A stretch of DNA of 64,000 nt from Flavobacterium sp. (GTDB lineage Bacteria; Bacteroidota; Bacteroidia; Flavobacteriales; Flavobacteriaceae): positions 1-64,000 of the forward strand of contig NZ_JAIXYH010000069.1 of NCBI RefSeq assembly GCF_027490375.1. Direction: 5' to 3'. The notes beneath the pieces were generated by a model. The model was given only the letters and a program-made list of their open reading frames with translations, searched no databases and had not been told where the DNA came from. Shown in pieces: positions 28,075 through 34,533 of this stretch. Made by a program: the position numbers and the translations under genes. Each line of letters begins with the position of its first letter. Position 1 is the stretch's first letter.

Positions 28075-28581
28075 TCAAATTTCCATTTCTTTTTTCCTTT
28101 TTCGAAACTTGCTATAATCGTAAATAGAAAATATGCAGCAAATAAACGACAGTACTAAAATCGAGTACTTCGAATCATCGAGCGTTCCTAAACTGTAAAT
28201 TACCTTGTTTTCGATTTCTACTTGAGCTGGATTTGAATAAGTATAACCGCTCGTATAGATTATATATGTTTTTCCCACATTGCTCGAATCTCCAATTTCT
28301 TTCCAATAATTTTTGTATTGTTCGCTAAATGTCCATTCTCTGCCATTTTCCATTGAAATGATTAACTCAAAATCTTTTATGGTAGAAAAACCTTTTTGCC
28401 TTTCCGTAACATCTATTCTCGATTTTTTGAAAACTTCTACACTTTTATCGTAGTCGTTTAAGTCTTTAGATAAATCTGGTACCACAAAAATGATTGAAAA
28501 AACAAAAAAAAGTCCAGAGCCTATGTAGAATAGTTTACGTCTCGTTTTTAAATAGGAATTATGGTATTCTTCGTATCTCAT
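28075..28581 (-). CDS. Small two-segment membrane protein
   Basis: A 168-residue protein with one N-terminal membrane segment (LFYIGSGLFFVFSIIFVVP) and one near the C-terminus (YSILVLSFICCIFSIYDYS). Between them is an extracytoplasmic domain of about 90 residues (FELIISMENGREWTFSEQYK and VGKTYIIYTSGY). This layout resembles DUF3592-like proteins, but I cannot assign it firmly. A cassette-like repeat arm follows its stop directly. Confidence 0.6.
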   Translation of the reverse strand: MRYEEYHNSYLKTRRKLFYIGSGLFFVFSIIFVVPDLSKDLNDYDKSVEVFKKSRIDVTERQKGFSTIKDFELIISMENGREWTFSEQYKNYWKEIGDSSNVGKTYIIYTSGYTYSNPAQVEIENKVIYSLGTLDDSKYSILVLSFICCIFSIYDYSKFRKRKKEMEI

Positions 28582-28760
28582 TGACTTAAAAACTATTTCA
28601 AAATTGTAAATAACTTTTTTAAGAAGTGCGAATTTAGCGATTTCAAAGCACCATTTATCAAGAATACACCTATTCTTATTCGAAGTCGAAGAGTTTTTGC
28701 CACCACGAACGCCGCACTTTTGGGTAGCTGCAGTTAGCTGCTAGCTGTTTTGTTTCCATT

Positions 28761-29363
28761 TCATTCTTTGTTATAAAAACATTGACTTCCGATTGCACCA
28801 CCACCATATTCTAAAACAACTTTTCTATTTACCATAATGTAGTTACAACTGTCATTATATCTTACCTTTAAGCTATCGGGTATTGGTTTGTCAAATACAT
28901 TAAAAGAATACATTCCGAAACCACTTCTTTGAAAACTAATATTACAAGGCTCTCCGCTTGTAATGCCAATACAATTTGCCTTGTCTAGTTTATTTTTAAG
29001 TGTTTTTAAAGTTTCCTTTGTCCAGCCAAGTTTCTGTAATAAAGTGTCAGCTTTGCCTGACTCAATTTCTACGTCCCAATTACTTTCAAAATTGTCTCCC
29101 ACTTTTAAGTGAAAAATCCCCAAAGTATTATCGTCTTCAAATTCTATGTGAACTAATTTGTTTGAAGGAACTATTTTGTTTATATATGCTTTAACTTCAT
29201 AAATTTCAGTCCTTTTATTAGCAAAGTTCTCTTTTAATTCCGTTACAGAATAGTCTTTGTCAAAACCGCCAAGGGCAGAAAAAATCATTAATACATAGGC
29301 AATAAAAATTACGAGTCCAATTCCGCATAAAATCAAAAAGCCAAAAAATATTTTTTTTACCAT
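28761..29363 (-). CDS. Hypothetical protein with N-terminal membrane anchor
   Basis: 200 residues with a membrane segment at 4-30 (KIFFGFLILCGIGLVIFIAY) and a soluble domain outside. The domain has VHIEFEDDNTLGIFHLKVGD, KANCIGITSGEPCNISFQRS and CNYIMVNRKVVLEYGGG. Four Cys residues in the soluble part could make disulfides. No family is recognised. It sits in the array of single minus-strand genes separated by structured intergenic sequence. Confidence 0.6.
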   Translation of the reverse strand: MVKKIFFGFLILCGIGLVIFIAYVLMIFSALGGFDKDYSVTELKENFANKRTEIYEVKAYINKIVPSNKLVHIEFEDDNTLGIFHLKVGDNFESNWDVEIESGKADTLLQKLGWTKETLKTLKNKLDKANCIGITSGEPCNISFQRSGFGMYSFNVFDKPIPDSLKVRYNDSCNYIMVNRKVVLEYGGGAIGSQCFYNKE

Positions 29364-29602
29364 TATCTATTCTGTTACTTGGTTTGTCAAGATTACCACT
29401 AACACTTTTGGAATTTGTGTACTGGCGCGTTTCGAAGCACTTCACTGCCAACAAAGCACCAACTTTGATACCAGCACAATCGCGATAGCTATCGAAATAA
29501 TTTAACCACAGAATCGCCAATTTATTGTAGGTGCTGTTATACGTTGCAGATCGACACAAAATATTACATCTTGTTGGTTCCTTGTTTTCTAGTTTCTATT
29601 TC

Positions 29603-30091
29603 TTATTGAGTCATGTCGTACTTATCCAGGTCACGACCATAACCTGATTTTATGATTTCGGTTACAGTCATTCCCATTTTCTCATAAAATGAATAGGTGT
29701 GTTGACTTGTACCAAGTACCATAATGTGATTTGGGCATTCTTTTTCGATAATTTCCTTGCGGTAATTATAAAGTGCTGTTCCGTAACCTTGTTTGTGAAA
29801 ATTAGCATGAATCATTCCCCAAGCTAATCGAGCTTCCTTTTTGTCTTTTTCTATATAAAACCCACCGCAGCCAACAATGCCAGACTCAGGCAGTTCAAGC
29901 ACGTAATAAGCGTCTTTTTCCGAGTTAGTATAGGTCGGACTTTGGTATATCGCGCCCGTACCGCCCTGATGGTCTAACCAATTAACAAATAGGCTCAATT
30001 CACTTTTGTCGAAAAATTTAGGATAATTGCTTTGAAATATCGCAATGCACTGTTCTTTGTCCTCTGGTATATATTTTCGTAAAATCATCAC
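29603..30091 (-). CDS. GNAT-family N-acetyltransferase
   Basis: GNAT enzymes transfer an acetyl group from acetyl-CoA to an amine. The 162 residues begin MILRKYIPEDKEQCIAIFQS. They contain the strand IVGCGGFYIEKDKKEARLAW, the acetyl-CoA loop HKQGYGTALYNYR (motif A, Q/RxxGxG/A) and SFYEKMGMTVTEI near the end. The substrate cannot be told. GNATs are frequent cargo of gene cassettes, which fits the surrounding repeat-separated genes. Start Met2 is equally possible. Confidence 0.88.
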   Translation of the reverse strand: MMILRKYIPEDKEQCIAIFQSNYPKFFDKSELSLFVNWLDHQGGTGAIYQSPTYTNSEKDAYYVLELPESGIVGCGGFYIEKDKKEARLAWGMIHANFHKQGYGTALYNYRKEIIEKECPNHIMVLGTSQHTYSFYEKMGMTVTEIIKSGYGRDLDKYDMTQ

Positions 30092-30147
30092 TTTCTGGTT
30101 GCAGGTTTTTTGTGTAACTAAAATTCGTTTGGCCTTGTACTTTTAAG

Positions 30148-30361
30148 TTTTGGGCAGTAGCCGACTCTGCCTCACAAAGCGACCATTGCTATTTCTTACT
30201 AAGATAACTGTTTTTTGCTTCCTACCGTTCGGTACGCTTGAAGCGTGAAAGCAAAAGAAAGCGCTTTTAAAACGATTTAAGGAAGGGCGGTTTTGGTAGT
30301 TATTTTGAAGATGTGGTTTTTGAGTGGGGTGTGTAAGGGTTACGCTTGTTAGCGGTAGTTG
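30148..30361 (-). repeat. Cassette-like structured repeat, copy A
   Basis: On the minus strand it starts right after a stop codon with CTACCGCTAACAAGCGTAACC and passes through AAAACCACATCTTCAAAATAAC. It then forms a hairpin region, TTTTGCTTTCACG-loop-GGAAGCAAAAAACAG, ending TTATCTTAGT. The loop (CTTCAAGCGTACCGAACGG) is itself self-complementary. Copies at 30950, 31628, 32518 and 62690 share the hairpin arms and TATCTTAGT. No gene is present. Confidence 0.7.
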
Positions 30362-30604
30362 CTATTTTATTTTTAGGTTGTCTGGGTTTTGTCTGTTGTC
30401 TCACAGTGTGTGAATTATAATTTGGTTTTGGTTAAATTCATAGAATAATATGAAGTTTTCAATGATTAATCCACGAACAGATTCTATTTCTGTTTTAATT
30501 CCGATTTCAGGTTGTTTTTTTAGAATTAAAATTTCTTCAATTAGTCTTTTGTATAGTTTAAGAGAATAGGCCTTGCTTTTATTTCTTTGAGTATAGAACT
30601 CCAT
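30362..30604 (-). pseudogene. ParE/RelE-family toxin, N-terminally truncated and interrupted by a nonsense codon
   Basis: ParE/RelE toxins act on gyrase or ribosome-bound mRNA. The frame from 30604 encodes MEFYTQRNKSKAYSLKLYK, KKQPEIGIKTEIESVRGL and FILFYEFNQNQIIIHTL, and stops at TGA 30401-30403. The same frame then continues DNRQNPDNLKIK to TAG at 30362-30364. Family members read HTLWDxRQNP here, so the TGA replaces a Trp TGG. At the N-terminus only about 12 family-like residues precede MEFY (ATNKLLDI) before a stop, so roughly 20 residues are missing. The antitoxin-like gene upstream is intact. The toxin is probably dead. Confidence 0.75.
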
Positions 30605-30642
30605 AATGTCAAGGAGTTTATTAGTTGCATTTCTTGACTAAA

Positions 30643-30879
30643 TTATTTTGCGCTTGCCCATTTTGCAACTTTCTTGTCTAGCGTTTTCTGGTCCATAAAT
30701 AAACTTTCCTGCATTTCTTTCTTTGATTGCATAATTTCTTGTCTTTGGTCTTCGGTTAACATTAGCACTTCTGCGTCTGTTTTTGAGTCAAGAATTGTTT
30801 TAAGAGCCTTAAGAAATGAAACATCGTTAATCTCGGATATTCTATGCACTAATAGTTTTTTTAGTTGAATTGCTGTCAT
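30643..30879 (-). CDS. Antitoxin of a ParE/RelE-type module
   Basis: 78 residues from MTAIQLKKLLVHRISEIND. An upstream Met would extend the frame into the neighbouring repeat, so the start at 30879 is preferred. The pattern of an N-terminal helix pair, ALKTILDSKTDAEVLMLTED and a charged tail QRQEIMQSKKEMQESLFMDQ is that of small Bacteroidota antitoxins preceding ParE-like toxins. It precedes the decayed toxin by 39 bases. Keeping the antitoxin after loss of the toxin could serve as an anti-addiction function, but that is inference. Confidence 0.65.
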   Translation of the reverse strand: MTAIQLKKLLVHRISEINDVSFLKALKTILDSKTDAEVLMLTEDQRQEIMQSKKEMQESLFMDQKTLDKKVAKWASAK

Positions 30880-30949
30880 GTTTTCTATTTCTAGTTGCAC
30901 GAATTTACAAAATATTTCCGGTCTTATGTGCTGTGCGGTGCAATTATTG

Positions 30950-31110
30950 CTAACGTTCCTTCGATAGCCTACTTTGGCGATACAACGAAACAATTATTCT
31001 CTCACTAAGATAAACGTTTTTTGCTTCGAAACGTTCGCTACGCTTGGAGCGTGAAAGCAAAACGCCTGCTTTGCAATTACCTGCCATAGCGGCTGTTACC
31101 AGCTGGCAAG
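30950..31110 (-). repeat. Cassette-like structured repeat, copy B
   Basis: On the minus strand it begins next to the stop of the upstream gene with GGTAACAGCCGCTATGGCAGG. It continues GGCGTTTTGCTTTCACGCTCC-loop-GAACGTTTCGAAGCAAAAAAC, then GTTTATCTTAGTGAGAG, and ends GGAACGTTAGCA. The arms pair and the loop contains CCAAGCGTAGCGAACG. Confidence 0.75.
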
Positions 31111-31111
31111 T

Positions 31112-31603
31112 TTAAATGAAATCAGTGTCAGATAATATTAACCAATTATTACCTTCTCCATTAATGTCAATATGCCCAGAGCTTTGATGAAATTTCTTTA
31201 TGGTTTTTTTGTCACACGGTGAATATATTATTTGAACGCTGTTTAATTTTCTGACGTTATAACCTGATTTCACGTTGAATATAAAAGTTATCTTTTCAAC
31301 GCAATCCAATTCTTCACCACAACTAATCTCCACACTTTCGATTCCAATTGCATCTAACTTCTGTTGATACTCTTTTGTAACCTTTTTGGATAGTTCTGTT
31401 AAATTTGGTTTCTCTTTAGTACACAGATATTTTGAGTTTATATTCTTAATTAGTTCTTCAAATTGGCTCCTGTTTTCTGCAAACTCTTCAGAATTTTGCT
31501 TGAATAGTTTCTCATAATTTGGATTTGTCCAATCGTAAATAAACCACGCAATGATAATTCCCAATATTATGTAAGCTATGAAGACTACTTTCTGAATTTT
31601 CAT
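31112..31603 (-). CDS. Hypothetical single-pass membrane protein
   Basis: 163 residues with an N-terminal membrane segment (VVFIAYIILGIIIAWFIYDW). An extracytoplasmic part of about 135 residues follows, with a helical first half (EEFAENRSQFEELIKNINSK) and then a beta-rich half (VEISCGEELDCVEKITFIFN, NWLILSDTDF). Three Cys residues lie in the soluble part. No family is recognised. Structured repeats B and C flank it directly, as expected for a one-gene cassette. Confidence 0.6.
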   Translation of the reverse strand: MKIQKVVFIAYIILGIIIAWFIYDWTNPNYEKLFKQNSEEFAENRSQFEELIKNINSKYLCTKEKPNLTELSKKVTKEYQQKLDAIGIESVEISCGEELDCVEKITFIFNVKSGYNVRKLNSVQIIYSPCDKKTIKKFHQSSGHIDINGEGNNWLILSDTDFI

Positions 31604-31627
31604 TTTTTAGTTATGGTTGTGATTGCC

Positions 31628-31799
31628 TCCTGATGACGTTCTCTCGCCAACCAACTATGGCTCGCCTAGCGAACACGTTTATTTCTTCCTAAGATAAACA
31701 TTTATTGAGTTGAAACGTTAGTGCCGCTTGAATCGTGAAAGCAAAATGCCAAACTAGCACATTCGAGTCATAGTGGCTAGCGTCTGTTAGCAAATGTAG
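31628..31799 (-). repeat. Cassette-like structured repeat, copy C
   Basis: On the minus strand, starting directly after a stop codon: ATTTGCTAACAGACGCTAGCC, GACTCGAATGTGCTAG, GGCATTTTGCTTTCACGATTC-loop, AATAAATGTTTATCTTAGG, ending with GAGAACGTCA. The order of blocks is the same as in copies B and D; the 3' end is less conserved. Confidence 0.7.
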
Positions 31800-32090
31800 C
31801 TATAGTTCAATTTGAATTTTCACTTTTCCACCCAAACCTTTTTCAACAATATCGTACAAGGTTTTTAGCGTTAAATTACTTCCGTTATTTTCAATTCTAG
31901 AAATATATTCTCTTTTTTTGTCAACTAAATCTCCAAGTTCTGTTTGAGTAAGCTGTTTCTCTTCACGAGCTTTTTTTAAGAGTAAACCAATTTTAAAACC
32001 TTGGAAATCTCTTTCAAGTTCATCACGCCTTTGGGTACCTTTTTCACCGTAAACATTGTTTTTAATTTCTTTCCAGCTTTTAGTTTCCAT
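31800..32090 (-). CDS. XRE-family HTH antitoxin (HigA-like)
   Basis: A 96-residue protein with a Cro/C1-type helix-turn-helix. LLKKAREEKQLTQTELGDLV, DKKREYISRIENNGSNLTL and KTLYDIVEKGLGGKVKI match the family layout. It probably binds the upstream toxin and represses the operon promoter. The toxin gene is immediately upstream (2-base gap), the toxin-first order of HigBA modules. A cassette-like repeat follows the stop directly. Confidence 0.85.
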   Translation of the reverse strand: METKSWKEIKNNVYGEKGTQRRDELERDFQGFKIGLLLKKAREEKQLTQTELGDLVDKKREYISRIENNGSNLTLKTLYDIVEKGLGGKVKIQIEL

Positions 32091-32092
32091 AG

Positions 32093-32437
32093 TTATTTAG
32101 CTTTTTTTTCTGCGTAATATTTAGTCATTAATTTCAGCGCTTTGTCCAGTTCATTTTTAGGTGTCTTTTGCGTTTTCTTTTGAAAACCATTGAGAAGAAT
32201 CACAAGCTTTCCATGGTCAAAGAAGCAAAATACGCGCCAAATGTTTGAGCTGAGTTGAATTCTAGCTTCGTACAGTCCATTTGTTCCTTCAAGAGATTTC
32301 AAATAATTTGAAGGAACTCTTTCTAGGGTTTCAATTGCTTGAATAATCTTAAAAATCTTATCCTGAACTTTTGTTGGCTGTGCAAGGAGGAAATCTTCAA
32401 AATGATTCTCATAGGCTATGACTTCGCGCACTTTCAT
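32093..32437 (-). CDS. RelE/HigB-type toxin
   Basis: A 114-residue toxin of the RelE/HigB superfamily; relatives cut mRNA on the ribosome. Visible features are VQDKIFKIIQAIETLERVP, YLKSLEGTNGLYEARIQLSS, NIWRVFCFFDHGKLVILLNG and FQKKTQKTPKNELDKALKLM, the usual C-terminal strand with FxKKTxKTP and a Lys-rich helix. It appears full length and intact, unlike three other toxins in this window. It is encoded before its HTH antitoxin. Confidence 0.88.
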   Translation of the reverse strand: MKVREVIAYENHFEDFLLAQPTKVQDKIFKIIQAIETLERVPSNYLKSLEGTNGLYEARIQLSSNIWRVFCFFDHGKLVILLNGFQKKTQKTPKNELDKALKLMTKYYAEKKAK

Positions 32438-32517
32438 TTTTCAAAGGTAACTTAAAAGTTACATAAATTCCAAATGTTATCCAGATTACTATCAGGTTTT
32501 TTTGGAGGAAACGCTAT

Positions 32518-32700
32518 ATCTGCTAACGTTCTGCTACCATTCGACTGTTGCAAACTATGCGTGAGGCATTTCTTCCACTAAGATAAACGTTTTTTGCTTC
32601 GGACTGATTGCTTCTCTCGGGTCGTGAAAGCAAAACGCCATTTTTGTAAATTCGAGACACAGCAGCTAACGGCTGTACCTGTTGCACAACGTAAAAATAA
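32518..32700 (-). repeat. Cassette-like structured repeat, copy D
   Basis: On the minus strand: TGTGCAACAGGTACAGCCG, TTAGCTGCTGTGTCTCGAAT, GGCGTTTTGCTTTCACG-loop-CCGAAGCAAAAAACG, TTTATCTTAGTGGAAG, ending CAGAACGTTAGCAG. It is the best preserved copy, with both terminal blocks (ACAGCCGTTAGC and AACGTTAGCA). It lies upstream of the HigBA-like pair. Confidence 0.75.
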
Positions 32701-32714
32701 ACATACATCCTTGT

Positions 32715-32732
32715 AACCGATAGCTATCGGTT
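32715..32732. repeat. 18-bp perfect palindrome
   Basis: AACCGATAGCTATCGGTT is fully self-complementary. The core CGATAGCTATCG also occurs near 29.48 kb, and a related form at 14.81 kb. It lies in a gene-free 680-base stretch (32438-33121) between cassette-like repeats. Confidence 0.5.
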
Positions 32733-32985
32733 TTGCAGTAATCTTAGTATTTTTAGTCATGCAAGAAAAAAGAATTTTCAGCCGCAATTGTTTAGCTCGG
32801 GTTAACTTGATTGACCTTTTTTAACTGATGGCGAGTTTAATCTATAATCTCAAAAAATACCTGAACTTCATTATCAAAAAAACGTTGGTTCAAGTTGTTG
32901 TTGCATCTGAAAAAACAATGAAACAACGCGCTTCTTCGAAAACGGCAATTCACCGACTAAAAAGAAGCGTTTTTATGCCTTTCAA

Positions 32986-33121
32986 AATATAAGGGTTTGC
33001 TCCACGAGCTTCACACAACAACTGCTTTAAACGGCTAATTTGATGTCGTTTTAGCTGCACAAATCAACGTTTTTGAGCAGAAAGGGAGTTGTGCAACGGT
33101 TACGGCTGTTAAAGGCAGTAC
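32986..33121 (-). repeat. Downstream arm of the cassette-like repeat
   Basis: On the minus strand, directly after a stop codon: CTGCCTTTAACAGCCGTAACC, GTTGCACAACTCCC, then CTCAAAAACGTTGATTTG and TTAGCCGTTTAAAGCAG. It shares the opening blocks with the arms at 27960-28074 and 63100-63197. Confidence 0.5.
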
Positions 33122-33325
33122 TTAGATTTTTCTACCACAACTTCCACAATATTCTGGTGCAACAGCAAAGGATTTAGTTAAAAAATCGCTTGAATTTATA
33201 ATACGGTTAAATGTAAGATCTTTGTCAAGTGAATCTAAAATCTTTAAGGTTTTTTTATCATCTTCATCTTTGTAAAGTTTGTTTTCGATTTCTTTTTTGA
33301 CTTGTTGCAATTTTAATGTAAGCAT
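33122..33325 (-). CDS. Small protein with C-terminal CxxCG zinc-ribbon-like tail
   Basis: 67 residues: a charged, helical body (LKLQQVKKEIENKLYKDEDD, KILDSLDKDLTFNRI) ending SFAVAPEYCGSCGRKI. The last residues match in pattern the end of the 66-residue protein at 34116-34316 (SFAVASSTCPNCGKNM). The two look like paralogues sharing one operon on either side of a membrane-protein gene. The two Cys could be half of a zinc site completed by dimerisation. No family is recognised. Confidence 0.6.
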   Translation of the reverse strand: MLTLKLQQVKKEIENKLYKDEDDKKTLKILDSLDKDLTFNRIINSSDFLTKSFAVAPEYCGSCGRKI

Positions 33326-33337
33326 GATATTTAGTTT

Positions 33338-34114
33338 TTAAAGTGATTCAAATAATGATGTTGCTTTTTTTGTTAATTTTTGTCCAATAAGTTTTTCACT
33401 CAATCCTAGAAATACACCAAATATTATCGCCGTAAACGAATCTGTCGTTATAGACTTTGTCGATATTTTACCAATTTCAAGAACTATGGCTTCTTTGTAA
33501 AATAGCAAAGAAAACATTAAAGCCATTACGCCAACAAAAATTAGCCGAATAACTGGTTCTAGTCTGTCTTCTTCAATTGTTGTTAATTCTTCAAACGTCA
33601 GTACAGTCTTTCGGGCACCAAAGGATAACCAAACTCCAATCAAACTTGCACACCAAACAAATAGAAAATTTGAGAAAGTACTAAGATTGTTTATGATGTC
33701 GTAATTTTTAAAATAGTAGATTGTTTTTATAGTTAAAGCTACAATAAGAATTGGAAGTCCAAGATAGGCAGCTTTCAAACCTAATGTTTTGAAATAAGTG
33801 TTTTTAACTTCTCCAGACTTTTTATCAATTATTTCTGCTTTCAATTGTTGTAAAGCATTAAAAGAAATTGTGGGTTGAGCGTTCTCTTCTGGGACCAAAC
33901 CTGCCTGAGCAAGTGTTAAAAGTTGAGAAAAATAATGTTGAAGTTCTATGGGTGTATTCTCAAATAGTTTTCTAACAACCACTAAAGTCTTTTCAATTTC
34001 TAAATGAAGTTTTTGCTGATTTTCACTTACTTGGCTTATACTTGGTTTTACCGAAAATATAATATCATTCGGAATCGCTTCATTCTTTACAACAATATAA
34101 CAACCTTTTTCCAT
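33338..34114 (-). CDS. Multi-pass membrane protein between two zinc-tail proteins
   Basis: The 258-residue product starts at MEKGCYIVVKNEAIPND (34114), one base after the stop of the preceding gene. An earlier in-frame Met would overlap that gene. A soluble N-terminal part of about 120 residues is followed by roughly four membrane segments: AAYLGLPILIVALTIKTIYY, FLFVWCASLIGVWLSFGA, LIFVGVMALMFSLLFYKEAI and FTAIIFGVFLGLSEKLIG. It forms a tight three-gene operon with the two small CxxC proteins. It lies directly downstream of the Hachiman pair. The function is unknown; a membrane effector role would be speculation. Confidence 0.65.
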   Translation of the reverse strand: MEKGCYIVVKNEAIPNDIIFSVKPSISQVSENQQKLHLEIEKTLVVVRKLFENTPIELQHYFSQLLTLAQAGLVPEENAQPTISFNALQQLKAEIIDKKSGEVKNTYFKTLGLKAAYLGLPILIVALTIKTIYYFKNYDIINNLSTFSNFLFVWCASLIGVWLSFGARKTVLTFEELTTIEEDRLEPVIRLIFVGVMALMFSLLFYKEAIVLEIGKISTKSITTDSFTAIIFGVFLGLSEKLIGQKLTKKATSLFESL

Positions 34115-34115
34115 T

Positions 34116-34316
34116 TTACATGTTTTTACCGCAATTTGGGCAAGTACTACTTGCAACTGCAAATGATTCAAAAATCTTTTCTTGAAATATGTATCCCTCG
34201 AATGTATAGTTTTTTTCTACAAAATTCAATTCATTTAAAAGTTGTTTCTGTTTATCATCTAATTTAGGAAGATTTGACAAATGTTCTTTGATTGATTTTA
34301 ATTGTTTAGGTAACAT
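34116..34316 (-). CDS. Small protein with C-terminal CxxCG zinc-ribbon-like tail (paralogue)
   Basis: 66 residues: LKSIKEHLSNLPKLDDKQKQ and a middle ELNFVEKNYTFEGYIFQEKI, ending SFAVASSTCPNCGKNM. The length, acidic/basic helical body and end motif match the protein at 33122-33325. It is the first gene of the three-gene operon, about 220 bases downstream of hamB. It may bind zinc through the CPNC motif, probably as an oligomer. Confidence 0.6.
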   Translation of the reverse strand: MLPKQLKSIKEHLSNLPKLDDKQKQLLNELNFVEKNYTFEGYIFQEKIFESFAVASSTCPNCGKNM

Positions 34317-34533
34317 ACAATTATTGATTTAGTTAATATTTTTCTGTGTTTACGTGTGTTGCAGCTGTATTGCCACTAGCGGTTCTCAGCTATACGCAGT
34401 CAGGGCATTTAACCACTGAACTTCCTATAAAAATCTGTACTTTATTCTTACCGCTTTCCAGTACTATGAAGCACGAAATCCATGCCTGCCTGAGATGATG
34501 TTGGGTGCTGGCTTTTTTGTCAAGTTGTCAGTT

